DNA of 64,000 nt from Lingula anatina. Taxonomy: Eukaryota > Brachiopoda > Lingulata > Lingulida > Lingulidae. Shown here piece by piece: positions 1 to 11,089 of this stretch. Position 1 is the stretch's first letter. Each line of letters starts with the position of its first letter. The translations under genes were made by a program, and so were the position numbers. Location: positions 195,062 through 259,061 of the forward strand of contig NW_019774203.1 of assembly GCF_001039355.2 (NCBI RefSeq). Direction: 5' to 3'. Below the pieces are notes generated by a model. That model had not been told where the DNA came from. It saw only the letters and a program-made list of their open reading frames with translations, and searched no databases.

Positions 1-6
1 TATGCC

Positions 7-31
7 GGGGGGGGGGGGGGGGGGGGGGGGG
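7..31. repeat. G homopolymer
   Basis: An uninterrupted run of about 25 G opens the window. Its length is unlikely to be reliable in a draft assembly. Confidence 0.9.
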
Positions 32-3000
32 CCAAGTTAACACCCAATCTCTTTTGAGAACCTCCTTTATCAGAGTTGCCCAACTCGCTCCCATAATGCT
101 TCTTTACTCCCCACCAGAGGTCCCTCTAGCTGTTGCAAAATTGGTTTAATTAAGAAACCTATGATGCTATATTATATCAGCTAGAGCTGCCTCAGGTAGA
201 GAGTAAGGATGCTGTATTTTAACCTTGAAACTTTGTAGAGGATTACAATGCCTGAAGAATTCTGAAACCTAAGCTGGTCCTTCATCCTGAGTCTTTTGAA
301 AAAAAGCATTGACTGAGTATTTACTGTCAGTATTTTGAAACTCAAGTTGGTGATAACAGTCCGTAATCCCGACTCCAAGTATAGGATCATAGTGTACCAT
401 TAGGATTATGTTATCCCAGGGTGCCTGAACAATAATTACACAAAAAGTCTAATAATCCAAGAGTTTTTTTTCAACTTATTCCATCGCAGGTGGTGAGTGA
501 GCCCTTCTGGTTAATATTCGATCGCCGCTTTGGGCTCTACGTCCTTTGGGATGAAGTAATTGGTGCAAAACACATAAAACACATTTACATAAATTGTCTT
601 TTTCTGTTATTTCGTAATTTTTTTGCCGTGGGCTGGATGATTAGCAAACAAAGACAAGAATAGTGCATTAGGTTTGGGTAGTATTGTGTGGATAGTTCTT
701 GTGTTTTATCTTCTACCACAAGTAAAAACAGTGGATTTTTTTGTATATAATTTAGATGTCTCTATTTATTTTAGATGAGAAATGCAGGTTGAACCACAGG
801 CAAAATTTGAAGTTGGGAAAAAACATTTTCTTTGGGAGAATTGATTTATGTGACATTATGTCAGTGTGTGTATTCTGGCCCAGTTTGCCTCTAGAAAGCT
901 GTTCTTGTGAACAGGTATTCAGGTATCTTTCAAAGCTTAAAAGCTATAATTTACTGTGTTCTATTACATGCTTAGTTGCCGAGTGAATATCATGTAGTTA
1001 AATGGATGACTTTTCAAGTTTGTTTTTGAAATGAGACTATTCAAACGTGATATATATTCAATGCCGCGATTCTAAAGATCAAGTTGACTTTTGTCTTTGG
1101 TTGCAGTAACACACATAGCCGTTGGCAGCATTGCTATTGCATTTCTCGCAGCTGGTTGAGTGTGTGCACGTGGTTACGCAATAATCGATGATTGTCAACG
1201 CATTATTGCTACTTAATGCCTGTGTGTGCATAGACAGGGATTTGTGATCACCTCTGGCTATGGGCGTCTGTGAATGAAATAGGGTGCGTTCAGATTGCTA
1301 ATAACACCAATCATTTTTGGTTCTGCTATCAGGAAGTTGTCGCTTGCTTGTGATCCATAATTTTGTAATAAACTGTTCTGTTACCCTGAAGTTAGGATTT
1401 AAGAGAGGGCGAGATAGCATGGTGAGGAATTGTAATTGAACATTGACTTATATTAAAATTATTTGCAAAAAGAAACAGTCAGTGGGATAGCATATGGTGA
1501 AGGATCCAAACATCAAGCATTGAAATTCTTGTCTTTATTATTTAAGTCAAAAGTGCTTTCTTTCCATAGAACGGCAACTCGGCTTTAGTTTAGTTTATGT
1601 GAGAACTGCTTGGAACGCATACTCACACTTCCTGTCACGGTTTGCTGTTGGCTCTACTGACAAAAGGAAGAGGGGCAAGATCAATAAGTCAAGTGATGGT
1701 TGTGAAGTATATGCTTGATTGATACAGCTCTTTTATTTTATATATTATGTAACTTTCATGGTGAATTGATTATAAATTAAAATTGGTGTGTTGGTATTAG
1801 AGATGTGAAATGGGGATGGTTTGAATGATTATTGGTTACTCGTATTCTGTACCTTTGAACAGAACTGATTAATGTTTGCCAATATGGTTTATTTGTTGTC
1901 ATGATTTTGTGAGCAATGTTGAAAAAATAAATACTGTATGGTAAAGTCAAATAATGAAGTTTATTTGGTGCTTGAAAATAGTGAGATATTGAAACATTCA
2001 TATACTAGCCATTTTCTTTATACAGTTCAAAAAAGAATAAAGTTATATCTTCATAAAAAATTAATATTCAAAATGACCTCATGAGAAGTGGAAGTAAAGT
2101 GGAAAACGAGAGCGTTTCTCGATGCAAACAATTTGAAAGTTAATTGCTTTATCGATAATGTCTTATTACTACCATTAGTACAATATCTCACAGCCTTTGT
2201 GCTGTTTAGTTCAAAGTCGTCTCGGTGAAATGAACCGATTGATGTTTTGGCTGCAAGTTGCATAACTTTGACCGCACCTAACATAAAAAGATAATAGATT
2301 ATGCAGTGCATTCGATTGCCTCTATTCCATGTTGTGGGATAGCTTGTTACACTGCAATTGATTTGCTTTCATGCAAGCGAAAACTCTGACAGATGAGAGA
2401 CGGGAGGCCATAAGCTTTAGAATGAGGAGACAAATAAATTTATGCCTGTTTCTGCTTGCCAGATATTGTGTATAGCTTGGTTCTGTCTTTTTTTTTTCCA
2501 GCGGAATTGTATAACTATTTTTAAGCAAATAAATATATATATATATTTTTTTTGGATAAAACTCAACAGTTATGCAAATTAGACAGAAAAATCTGGCACA
2601 AACAGAAATCCTACAATTGGTCCTGGAGCCACTTTTAATCTGGATTTTAATAAAAAAAATATTGGAACACTACTAGTAACTCCTAGTGGTTAGCACCTGG
2701 TAAAATCCCTTTCTGCACAGATAGCACACATTAAATCAACCATGTTCTTCGTTTCTAGCATTTTTACAGCTTTTTTTTGTTTTTTCTTCCAATTAGTAAG
2801 CTGACCCATACATATTAGAATTGACCCATTCAAAAAAGTGCCAGTGACACAATGTTCAAATATTCTGATAGGCTGTCATAATATCACTGGATACAGATCA
2901 ATTGACTTACGGTCCAACTTTGCTAGACAGGTCACTGAGTTAGGCTGTCTTAACCATGCTGGAAATGCATCCTTAAAACTCCCTTAGTGACACTGATAAT

Positions 3001-3047
3001 AAAATATGTATGACAGTACATTAGTGTTAATGTAACAGAGGTGGCAA
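32..3047. other. non-coding stretch, no gene recognised
   Basis: About 3 kb of AT-rich DNA. Open frames are all under 90 codons, have no recognisable motif and are not flanked by convincing splice signals. It could be intergenic or intronic. The downstream end abuts the DIRS element, which inserted at an AAT trinucleotide. Confidence 0.6.
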
Positions 3048-3307
3048 AATTTAAAAATTGAACGAGACTTACCTGTAAGTTGAAGTTCGATTGGAATTCT
3101 ATTGAGCCATCAATCAGGAACGGAGGATTCACGTGAGAGACTGCATGCCAGCTCTGGTCATTTTTTAAAGTTGAATGGCCTCAAGAAAAAACTTTGGGCC
3201 GGGTGATAAATGCGGGTGGGACGTGAATCCTCCGTTCCTGATTGATGGCTCAATAGAATTCCAATCGAACTTCAACTTACAGGTAAGTCTCGTTCAATTT
3301 TTAAATT
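3048..3307. repeat. DIRS 3' inverted repeat with internal complementary region
   Basis: Bases 3048-3134 and 3221-3307 are a perfect 87-base inverted repeat separated by 86 bases. This is the 3' terminal repeat facing its copy in the internal complementary region, thought to template rejoining of the ends during replication of DIRS elements. Confidence 0.93.
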
Positions 3308-3349
3308 CTATCTCACCATCAATCATTGTCACTACGGAGTCACGTGAGA
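3305..3349. repeat. DIRS internal complementary region, 5'-end half
   Basis: These 45 bases are the exact reverse complement of the element's 5' terminus at 7638-7682. They overlap the other half of the internal complementary region by three bases (ATT), marking the predicted circle junction. Confidence 0.92.
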
Positions 3350-3480
3350 CTTGAAAGTCTTGAGGTCATGAAAACACCAACTGACAACAAGTAATTGAAA
3401 CTTGTATTTTTATTCGTTACTGCCACCCAGATTAATCAAGTGGGTCTACTATCTCAGAGTAGATATAGGTATATAGATAA

Positions 3481-4758
3481 CTACTGTTTATCATAGTGAT
3501 GTATTATTGCTTCCCCAAAGTTTACATCCTTGATTATTGTTTTATTATAAAATTTTGCAAAAGTTTGAGCATTTGTCCACCCTGCGCTTTTAATAATAGT
3601 ATCCACTGGCAGGCTAGTATTGCGAGCAGCTGCAGATGTCACTGCTGCTCTAGTGCTGTGTGCCCTATAAAACCTAGAGTCAACCCCTGCACCTGTCATA
3701 ATGTTTTTAAGCCATCTAGCAATTGTGTCCGTGCTGATAGCTCTGTGTGGTTTCTGGTAACTGATTAATAATTGATCCGAAGTCCTCAAGTCTTTAGTTT
3801 TTTCAATGTACCGTTGTAAATGTGTCACGACACAAATATTAGGTTTGTCATATTTACAGAACTCAATAACTCCAGTGTGATGTGATGGTCTAGATGTCTT
3901 TAACAAATCGGTTATATACAACCTACAACTACCCTTATAATCAACTACAATATTAGATACACAAAGAGCTTTCAGCGTTTGAATCCTTTGGCCTGAAAGC
4001 AAGGCAAGAAGCATAGTGAGCTTCATAGCTAAAACCCTAAGTGATATGCTTTCTACTGGTAAATTTTTCAGGTAATCTAAAACTATATTCACATCCCATG
4101 TGTCAGAATAACGTGGGAGCGAAGGTTTCATTTTGAAAATACCCTTCATGAATCTGCGGACATCTGGATGCTCACCCAGTTTATGTCCATCTAATGTTAT
4201 TATGGTGGATAGTGCACTCCTGGCAGTATTCATACCACTATAGCCAAGTTCATCCTGGCAAGCCAGTTTTGTGAGGAAATTCAGAACTTCTGAAATATCC
4301 GGATTGTAGGGATCAGTATCCCGTTCATTGCAAAACTGGAACCACCTGTTGAAATGTGTTCTGTATTGCTTGACTGTGCCATCTGCCCATGATTTACATA
4401 AGATTGCAACAGTGTCTTCCGAAAAGCCTTTTGTTTTGTAGTAATGCCTGAGAGGTGACAGGCCATAAGTTCCAGTCTGTCCCATAACGGATGTACCTTG
4501 TTTGGTTGAGTCGGTAAGGTCAGCAGGCATCTGTGCTTGTTTATCAGGCGGGGCTTGTCTACCAGCATGCGCATGGCTGTAGGAAACCACGGCTGTGTTG
4601 GCCAGTTGGGCAGGATCACTAATGCCTCTGCTTGTTGTGAGGACATTTGTTGTAAAACCCTCGGTATTACACTGAAAGGGCAGAAAATGTATCCATTTAA
4701 ATGCCTCCAATTCATTGTAAATGCATCTACACCAACACACTCTGGTTCTGGATTCCAA
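3481..4758 (-). CDS. DIRS tyrosine recombinase (YR)
   Basis: Integrase of the DIRS element, a phage-integrase-fold tyrosine recombinase that inserts the circular DNA copy. The 425-codon open frame shows the catalytic core in order: an Arg in the segment LLSGQRIQTLKAL, the HxxR box as HSTR, a Trp three residues after a Ser-Ala (SAGW) and the nucleophile Tyr in KFYNK near the C-terminus. The N-terminal part contains a SAM-like core-binding region. The frame opens at a non-ATG codon; the first good ATG is near 4587 (sequence MPADLTD). It overlaps the RT frame by up to 478 bases in a different phase, as in other DIRS elements where downstream frames are reached by unconventional translation. All catalytic residues are present. 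Confidence 0.92.
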   Translation of the reverse strand: MESRTRVCWCRCIYNELEAFKWIHFLPFQCNTEGFTTNVLTTSRGISDPAQLANTAVVSYSHAHAGRQAPPDKQAQMPADLTDSTKQGTSVMGQTGTYGLSPLRHYYKTKGFSEDTVAILCKSWADGTVKQYRTHFNRWFQFCNERDTDPYNPDISEVLNFLTKLACQDELGYSGMNTARSALSTIITLDGHKLGEHPDVRRFMKGIFKMKPSLPRYSDTWDVNIVLDYLKNLPVESISLRVLAMKLTMLLALLSGQRIQTLKALCVSNIVVDYKGSCRLYITDLLKTSRPSHHTGVIEFCKYDKPNICVVTHLQRYIEKTKDLRTSDQLLISYQKPHRAISTDTIARWLKNIMTGAGVDSRFYRAHSTRAAVTSAAARNTSLPVDTIIKSAGWTNAQTFAKFYNKTIIKDVNFGEAIIHHYDKQ

Positions 4759-6596
4759 GAGACAAATTTATCAATTTGTTTGTTAAGCCTTGAAGCAAAT
4801 AAATCAATGTCAGCAGTAAAAGTAAATTCTGATGCCAATTTTCTGAACACTATGGGATTCAGCATCCATTCTGTCTCACTCTGATATTTCTTACGGGATT
4901 CCCTATCAGCAATAACATTAGCTACCCCAGGTACATGTGCCACTGTAAGCCAGATATTTCTATTAATTGCCCATTGCCAAATATCCCTAGCGACTTCATT
5001 GCACTGTAGTGAGTGGCTACCTCCCATATTCTTAACATACGTGACAGCTGTGGTATTATCTACCAGCAATCTGATGTGTATGTCTCTGCACTCATTGCAA
5101 AGTGCCTGTAGACCAAACAAGCATGCTTTGATCTCAAGCACATTAATATGCTGAGAGGACTCAGAAGCTGTCCAGGGACCACCTGCTTTGATGTCAGTGT
5201 CTTTCCTGTGAGCCCCCCAGGCCTGCCCACTAGAATCAGTGTAGAGTTCAAACTCTGGGTCACTCCTAATAAGGCGGGTTTCAGCACTTTCCACATGTGC
5301 TATCCACCAAAGGAGGTCATTCATGGATGTTTGTGACAAGTTCATGCAGGAATCAAAGTTGCCGCATGATAGTTTCAGAGCCTTGATCTTATCATTTTCC
5401 ACTTGCCTGTAATAGAGTGGGCCATGTGGAATTGCTGGGAAACTAGATACCATTAATCCAATTACGTGGCATACCTCCCTTACAGTTGGGCTCTTATTGT
5501 TTACCAGTTTAGCACATGCAGATTTCACCTTTCCAGCTTTTTCTGGAGTTAGGGAAACTGTCATTCTTATAGAGTCAAGGATAAATCCTAAAAAAGTCAA
5601 TTTTTGGGTAGGTATTAAGAGAGATTTTTCTGGATGTATAACAAATCCCAAAGTGTCTAATAACCTAGCAGTAACTGTGACATTTTTCTCGCAATCTTCA
5701 ATATTCTCTCCCATCAAAAAACTATCATCTAAATAGTAAACTGACTGATGCCCTTCTTTCCTCAATGTAGAAAAAACAGGTTTTAGCAACTTTGTAAAAC
5801 ACAAAGGTCCAGAGGAAAGTCCATTTGGCAATGAAACATACTTAAATATTTTCCCCTTCCATTTGAATTTAAGGTATTTTTGGTATGTTTCCTCTATGGC
5901 CACTGAATAGTATGCATCTTTGAGGTCAATTGATGCCATATAGCAGTTTTGTTTCATCATTCTGATAGCACTAAAAAGTGATTCCATTTTAAAATGTCTA
6001 TATTCCACAAAAGTATTTAATTGACTCAAGTTCAAGATTAATCTGTGAGTTCCATCTTTCTTTTCTCTCACAAAAATGTTTGATATAAATTCACCTTTCT
6101 CGTGTTCACATTCAATAATAACTCCTTTCTGCAATAATTTAGCAATTTCAGTTTCAATTACTTGACTTTCCTTACTGTTGAAAGGCAGCTGTTTTGGCAG
6201 TCTATATTGTTTAGGTAAATTGACAAAATCTATGGTGTACCCTGAGATCGTCCGAAGTATATTAGGGTCTGATGTCAACTTTTTCCATTCACGTATATGA
6301 AACCTCAATTGGCCTCCCCTGAAGGCTTTCACTTTCTCAACAGATTTGTTACATATATCATGTACAAAAACTTGGAAATCAATGGGAGTAGAAACAGTAG
6401 CATCTACAAGATTTCTGAATACATCATTCTCAGGTGTATTGATAGTAACAATATTTCTCACCTGCTCAGGGGATTCACTTCCTACATTGGGAAGGCTTAC
6501 TTTCTCTCCCCCTCCCCTTTTTTCTGATGGGGGTGGCTTCGTTTCCAGTACTTCTGGCCCTGCCGATTGTTTTTCTGGTATTTTGGTGGGCGCCAT
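4281..6596 (-). CDS. DIRS reverse transcriptase-RNase H polyprotein
   Basis: A 771-aa frame starting at ATG. The reverse transcriptase is recognisable from the segment REKKDGTHRLILNLSQLN, through SIDLKDAYYSVAI, to the active-site box YYLDDSFLMG. RNase H follows with LYTDSSGQAWGAH as the first acidic motif and a later LLVDNTTAVTYVKN motif. The C-terminal third (with IDLFASRLNKQ and LPNWPTQPWFP) is the conserved post-RNase H region of DIRS-type elements, sometimes described as methyltransferase-like; I see no clear methyltransferase motif. The start overlaps the end of the gag frame by 100 bases and the end overlaps the recombinase frame. No inactivating mutation is visible. Confidence 0.93.
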   Translation of the reverse strand: MAPTKIPEKQSAGPEVLETKPPPSEKRGGGEKVSLPNVGSESPEQVRNIVTINTPENDVFRNLVDATVSTPIDFQVFVHDICNKSVEKVKAFRGGQLRFHIREWKKLTSDPNILRTISGYTIDFVNLPKQYRLPKQLPFNSKESQVIETEIAKLLQKGVIIECEHEKGEFISNIFVREKKDGTHRLILNLSQLNTFVEYRHFKMESLFSAIRMMKQNCYMASIDLKDAYYSVAIEETYQKYLKFKWKGKIFKYVSLPNGLSSGPLCFTKLLKPVFSTLRKEGHQSVYYLDDSFLMGENIEDCEKNVTVTARLLDTLGFVIHPEKSLLIPTQKLTFLGFILDSIRMTVSLTPEKAGKVKSACAKLVNNKSPTVREVCHVIGLMVSSFPAIPHGPLYYRQVENDKIKALKLSCGNFDSCMNLSQTSMNDLLWWIAHVESAETRLIRSDPEFELYTDSSGQAWGAHRKDTDIKAGGPWTASESSQHINVLEIKACLFGLQALCNECRDIHIRLLVDNTTAVTYVKNMGGSHSLQCNEVARDIWQWAINRNIWLTVAHVPGVANVIADRESRKKYQSETEWMLNPIVFRKLASEFTFTADIDLFASRLNKQIDKFVSWNPEPECVGVDAFTMNWRHLNGYIFCPFSVIPRVLQQMSSQQAEALVILPNWPTQPWFPTAMRMLVDKPRLINKHRCLLTLPTQPNKVHPLWDRLELMACHLSGITTKQKAFRKTLLQSYVNHGQMAQSSNTEHISTGGSSFAMNGILIPTIRIFQKF

Positions 6597-7453
6597 CCGT
6601 TTTTTGGAGTATAGGAGTGGCTTGATGTTTCTCTTCCCACCTGATTTGCCTGTTTTATCTCCCTTAGTGTTTTCTGGAGATCGTCACCAAAAAGGTAGTT
6701 GGTCACAGGTTCACTGGAGTAGCACAAAGAGGCATATTCCCTCTTAAGGGCTGGTTGCATCATCTCCCGTCTTTTAAGCGATAAATCGTAGGATGCATGT
6801 CCCATTAATGCAATGGCATCAACTGCCTTCTTAAGAAGTGTAGGCGCATCCAGATTTTGTGGTGTTGCCATGTTGGTGAAAACTTCATTTGTCAACTGGC
6901 TCACAGCATTAGCAGCCTTGACGAGGGTTGTTTGCACATTGGCCATTCTTTTGTCTTTTTTCCTTTGCAAAGGATTGAGTTGCCGCCAAACCTCTGCATT
7001 AACCCTGGGCACTATTACCTTATCACAATTGCGAGGCCTCTCATAATTTTCCTGTTTTTTCAGGAGGAGATCTCTTGGTAGTTGTTTCGTGAAATGTTTA
7101 TTGATAATGCCCGCTATTTTCCCATCAATTGCAGGGCCACACTGTTCATTTTCATCAAGAGAGGACTCTATTTCCTCAAGCAATTGATATGATGCACCTG
7201 CCTGCTCTTTTTCTGGTGCATTTTTCTGTTTCAGGAGATCTTCAATGTCATATTCTGAAACATTGCTTTCGCTTTCCTCACTATCAGAGGAAGACTCTGG
7301 CTTGTCTATTTCAACTTTTTGTCTCTTTCGCAAGGGCTCTTCCTTTGCAGTGAAAGCGTTACTTAATGCTTCCACTGCCCTTGCCATGACAGCCATTGAT
7401 TCTTTCATATTTTCAAGATCATTTGAGTGATTATCTCTACTCTCAGTAGCCAT
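6497..7453 (-). CDS. DIRS gag-like protein
   Basis: First frame of the DIRS element, about 318 aa from the ATG at 7453 (the frame stays open upstream to 7477 from a GTG). It has an acidic, Ser/Glu-rich N-terminal third (SSSDSEESESN), a middle part with predicted helices, and a basic, Pro/Lys/Gln-rich C-terminus (KYQKNNRQGQKYWKR) suited to nucleic-acid binding. No CCHC zinc knuckle is present, which is usual for DIRS gag. Position ahead of the RT frame and a 100-base overlap with it support the assignment. Sequence alone would not identify it. Confidence 0.78.
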   Translation of the reverse strand: MATESRDNHSNDLENMKESMAVMARAVEALSNAFTAKEEPLRKRQKVEIDKPESSSDSEESESNVSEYDIEDLLKQKNAPEKEQAGASYQLLEEIESSLDENEQCGPAIDGKIAGIINKHFTKQLPRDLLLKKQENYERPRNCDKVIVPRVNAEVWRQLNPLQRKKDKRMANVQTTLVKAANAVSQLTNEVFTNMATPQNLDAPTLLKKAVDAIALMGHASYDLSLKRREMMQPALKREYASLCYSSEPVTNYLFGDDLQKTLREIKQANQVGRETSSHSYTPKNGWRPPKYQKNNRQGQKYWKRSHPHQKKGEGERK

Positions 7454-7613
7454 TGTGCACAAACTTGTGTGAGGCACAGCACTAACACTGCAGCAGTTTC
7501 CCGTGGAAACTCCCTCCGTGAGGGTGTGGCTACAGCTGTTTTATATCAAGTGTCAACACTGCCCCGTGAGCAGTGTGAGAAACACTTCTGACCAGTTGCT
7601 GAACTAGCAGCAG

Positions 7614-7682
7614 AATGACCAGAGCTGGCATGCAGTCTCTCACGTGACTCCGTAGTGACAATGATTGATGGTGAGATAGAAT
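7614..7682. repeat. DIRS 5' inverted terminal repeat
   Basis: The 5' terminus of the element, which is read on the minus strand. It is the inverse of 3129-3162 in its inner half, and its outer 45 bases are the inverse of 3305-3349. Confidence 0.9.
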
Positions 7683-9674
7683 CCATATCGCCAGCTGAGA
7701 CTAAGTGAAGGGCAGTATTCTCCTTGAAACCTAATACATTTTTTACAGCCTGTCCATGTTTTTTTATCTGTTATATGTGAGATGTTTGTATATATAAAGG
7801 GAAGTGAAGAGAAAAAAGGGATATGTATGTATTTTATTTATTTTGGGGGGGGGGGCTTCGGAGTTGCAATGAGCATGTGTGATACAGTCTTTTGAAACTT
7901 CAGGCTGATTTAGTTTGAATATAATGTTAAATTTTGATGTGAAATTACTTTCAGAATGAAAACATGTTGTAGTTTGTAGGGTACTTGTACATACTACTTC
8001 TTTGCCTTGGCTGCATTGGTGAACATTTTACCCCCCCCCCCCCTTCTAATGCCGTCAATTCTCCATAGTGATAAGTGTGCTATAATAGTTGTTCACTATT
8101 GATTAACTAGCTAAATAAATAGATTGGTTAAAACATTTATCAAAAAGTAGTTATCACATAATCAGCCATGGTATTATCCACTTAGACTGTCTTTAATAAC
8201 GTGACCAGAAAATAGCCTAGAACTGAGCTTTGTACTGGCATGAAATTGAAAACAAAACAAAAACAAATTTTTTTAAGATGTCACTTTGTTTTACAGCAAA
8301 GTCCCAGCAAATTGCTTTTTGTTTACAAAGAGTGACGAGTCCCATAGGTGGAAGATCTGGATGTCACAAGCAAAGTTCTGCGATGTCGAAGATCTAAACT
8401 GTCATGTTATTAGATTAAAGAGAATGGTTTAAGCTATTAGAGAATCCTGTAAAGTTGATTCTTATCCTGTTTCTTTGTATAATTTAATAAGAAAGGGTTA
8501 AGTTTCCCATGAACATTTGCTTCAGTGTTATTACGGTGAAATTTGAAGCTTCAGAGCATGGTCTCGGAGGATGGTGCACTGAAGGGGAATCACCCAGAGG
8601 TTAAATTAAGTCACATTTTCTAGTGCAGGACCTTGTATCACATGCAAGACTTTTCTCCAGAGAACCATCTAGCCGTCATTTGGACAGCCATTAGCCTCAT
8701 TTTGGGTACCTTATGCCCCAAGTTCTGATCACATGATATTTATTTTGAAAGATAACTATCACTATTCAAGCTAATATTATGACTGTTATTATTAACTAAC
8801 ATTATAATTATTTTGTCCTCATGCCAAACATGAGTTTAAGTTGTTACCATATGCAGACATTTAGAATTGCTGAATATCTACTGAATATCTAATACATAAA
8901 GAATTATGGGATGAACAAAGAATATTACTAAGTAAAAAAGTGTTCAATTAGTCAATACAGAGTGGACAGTTTTAATGATTTGAAGACATTTTTGGAATTT
9001 CACAGATATGAACTAGGACTTATTCTTGTTTTTTTTTTTTTTTTTTTTTTTCGCATAGGGCAGTGTAGTCAAATTCTTCTCAGTATATGAGGCTGAATAG
9101 TAGGTGATTGCAGAAGGTATTAATCTGATACTACATATGTGGAACAATAGCAGTTGTGAAACTGAGAATAAAAAACACGAACATTCTTTGCAAATTGTAA
9201 ATTTGCACACCTGGTGCAAGCATGCAATATCGACATTTTTTGTTTAAAAAAGTAGATTGGTGTGTGTTGAAGTGTCAAAAATCTCTCTTGTGAATTTTCA
9301 TCAAATATTGACAGTGTGAAGCGATACAGGTAGATAAGGTGTGCGGACATTGATAAGTATAATTGCTCAGCGTACTTGGAATGATTTTTGTGGTAATGTA
9401 GAGAGAGAAAGAGAGTAATTGATTTTTCGAGTTCTTATTGACATTTTCTAAATCTGGAAAAATAAATCGGGCAACTGGAGTATTTTATCTCAAATTAAAA
9501 CATTATTTTCAAAGCAAATTGGATAACGTGCATTGATTTCTTGCTGGAGGTTATGAGTTTAGATTAAAAAATGATGTATGCAGTTTGAATGATAAATACA
9601 TTTTGTCCTTAATATATTTGAAGGTAAAACAGGACATCAAGAGTAGGTATCACATTTGAGAAGTTTTTACATTC

Positions 9675-9738
<64 letters not shown>

Positions 9739-10056
9739 AGAAATTATACCAATGATTTTTAAAGTTACTGAAAACAATCTGAAATATAAAAACGGAAAGT
9801 TAAATGTTCCTTTCATAGTTTATTTAAAAGTTTACTAAAAGTCATTAAAATAAAGCGTAATACTATCAAGATATGATAAAAAAGCTGCACATCTCAGCCA
9901 ATGCTTCTCAGGGCATAAGTCATGATAATCTCATGTTGTATTATCTCTGGAATTAAGCCTGTATAATTCATGGTTTTCTGTTTTCCCTTTTCATAATTAA
10001 TACTTCAATTATGTTCTCTGAAATGGACTGTGAAAGATACACAAATGAGTGTTAGT
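7683..10056. other. non-coding stretch with simple repeats
   Basis: No coding signal. It contains G and C runs near 7847 and 8032, a T run near 9030-9051 and a compound TG/TA/GA microsatellite at about 9676-9736. No known element or gene was recognised. Confidence 0.6.
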
Positions 10057-10263
10057 GCACATTCCCACTGAAACTATTGGTTCTACATAGATCAATCCAA
10101 CTCAGTGGGGACTCTCACTGAGTGCAATCGGTTTTACAAAGTGACACGCTGGAGTAGAAGACTGAAAAACTGTGATTATACAAGTACTATACTATTATAC
10201 AAGTTAATCCGATTGCTTTCAGCAAGAGTCCCCATAGAGATGAATGGATCTATGTAGAGTGAT
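10057..10263. mobile_element. fold-back MITE, family B
   Basis: An imperfect palindrome starting near ATTCCCACTGAAACTATTGG and ending near GGATCTATGTAGAG. Its half containing CATAGATCAATCCAACTCAG is mirrored by the half with the Ile-like GATGAATGGATCTATG segment. The same sequence family recurs at 20717, 24297 and 39044. It is non-coding and directly abuts a family A copy. Confidence 0.75.
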
Positions 10264-10483
10264 ACACCCCATTTCCATAGATTAAATCGACCTCCTTTAG
10301 ATCGACCTAACACCCTGGGGGTTCATGCTAAATAGCTGTCAGCCGGGCGGACATGAAAGTTAATTACCTCCTTACAGCTTGTAGTAGGCGGAACGGACAT
10401 TTAAGTCGGATTATCTGAAAGTAATCTAGTGAGACTCCCCGTGGGGATAGATCGATCTAAAATCTATGGGAATAGAGCCTTAG
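10264..10483. mobile_element. fold-back MITE, family A
   Basis: A copy of a roughly 220-base imperfect palindrome with ends like CCCATTTCCATAGAT and internal GATCGATCTA motifs. The core includes AAGTTAATTACC and GTAGGCGGAACGG. Six copies occur in the window (10264, 10604, 14648, 39281/41184, 49610, 60880). Confidence 0.8.
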
Positions 10484-10603
10484 TTTCATTGAGAATGAGT
10501 CCTTAGAATTTTTTGGCAGTTACTGCATGTTCCTGAAAATGTCCACACTTTTCCTGTGCTGTCTCAGATTAACCAGTAACCATAAACCTGTTTTTGGGGT
10601 CTA

Positions 10604-10832
10604 ACACCCCATTTCCATAGATTTTTAGATCGATCTATCCCTGTGGGGAGTCTCACTAGATTACTGTCAGCTTGGCCGGCTTAAGCGTCTGTCCCGCCTA
10701 CTAAAAGCTGTAAGGGGGTAATTAACTATGGTGTCCGCTCGGCTGACTGCAATTTAGCCTGAACCCCCAGGGAGTTAGGTCGATCTAAAACTTAATCTTT
10801 AGATCAATCTAAATCTCTGGGAAAGCACCCTA
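10604..10832. mobile_element. fold-back MITE, family A
   Basis: The best-preserved family A copy, in the opposite orientation to the one at 10264. Markers are TTTAGATCGATCTATCCCTG at the left, CGCCTACTAAAAGCTGTAAG in the middle and CCCCCAGGGAGTTAGGTCGA at the right. Confidence 0.83.
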
Positions 10833-11089
10833 AGTTTCTAAACTTTTAAGAAAACTTTGTAATGAAGACTTGTCAAATGTGCCTTTGCAATGGTGGAAGC
10901 GGGTGGGATTATAGACTTGAGTGTTTTTTTATGGAAAAAATGGCTAAAAACTTCAATTAAGTGGTGTAGGGGATGATTTACAGAACCTCTTTGTGACTTG
11001 GGCATTTATTTTGCTGGTAATCGTGATATGTCTGTATTCAAACTACTTTATTTCATCATTACCTGTCTATATATTCATATTCAGACATT

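Larger units (their letters stand above)
3048..7682 (-). mobile_element. DIRS-like tyrosine-recombinase retrotransposon, apparently complete
   Basis: A 4.6-kb element on the minus strand with three overlapping open frames in the order gag-like, RT/RNase H, tyrosine recombinase. The ends have the DIRS arrangement. The 5' end (7614-7682) and 3' end (3048-3162) share an inverted terminal repeat, identical over 7614-7647 versus 3129-3162. An internal complementary region at 3221-3349 carries, side by side, the complement of the 3' end (3221-3307 pairs perfectly with 3048-3134) and of the 5' end (3305-3349 pairs with 7638-7682). The two halves overlap by the trinucleotide ATT, and AAT lies at both element borders on the plus strand. 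There is no other target duplication, as expected when a recombinase inserts a circular intermediate. No stop or frameshift is seen in any of the three frames. Confidence 0.93.
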
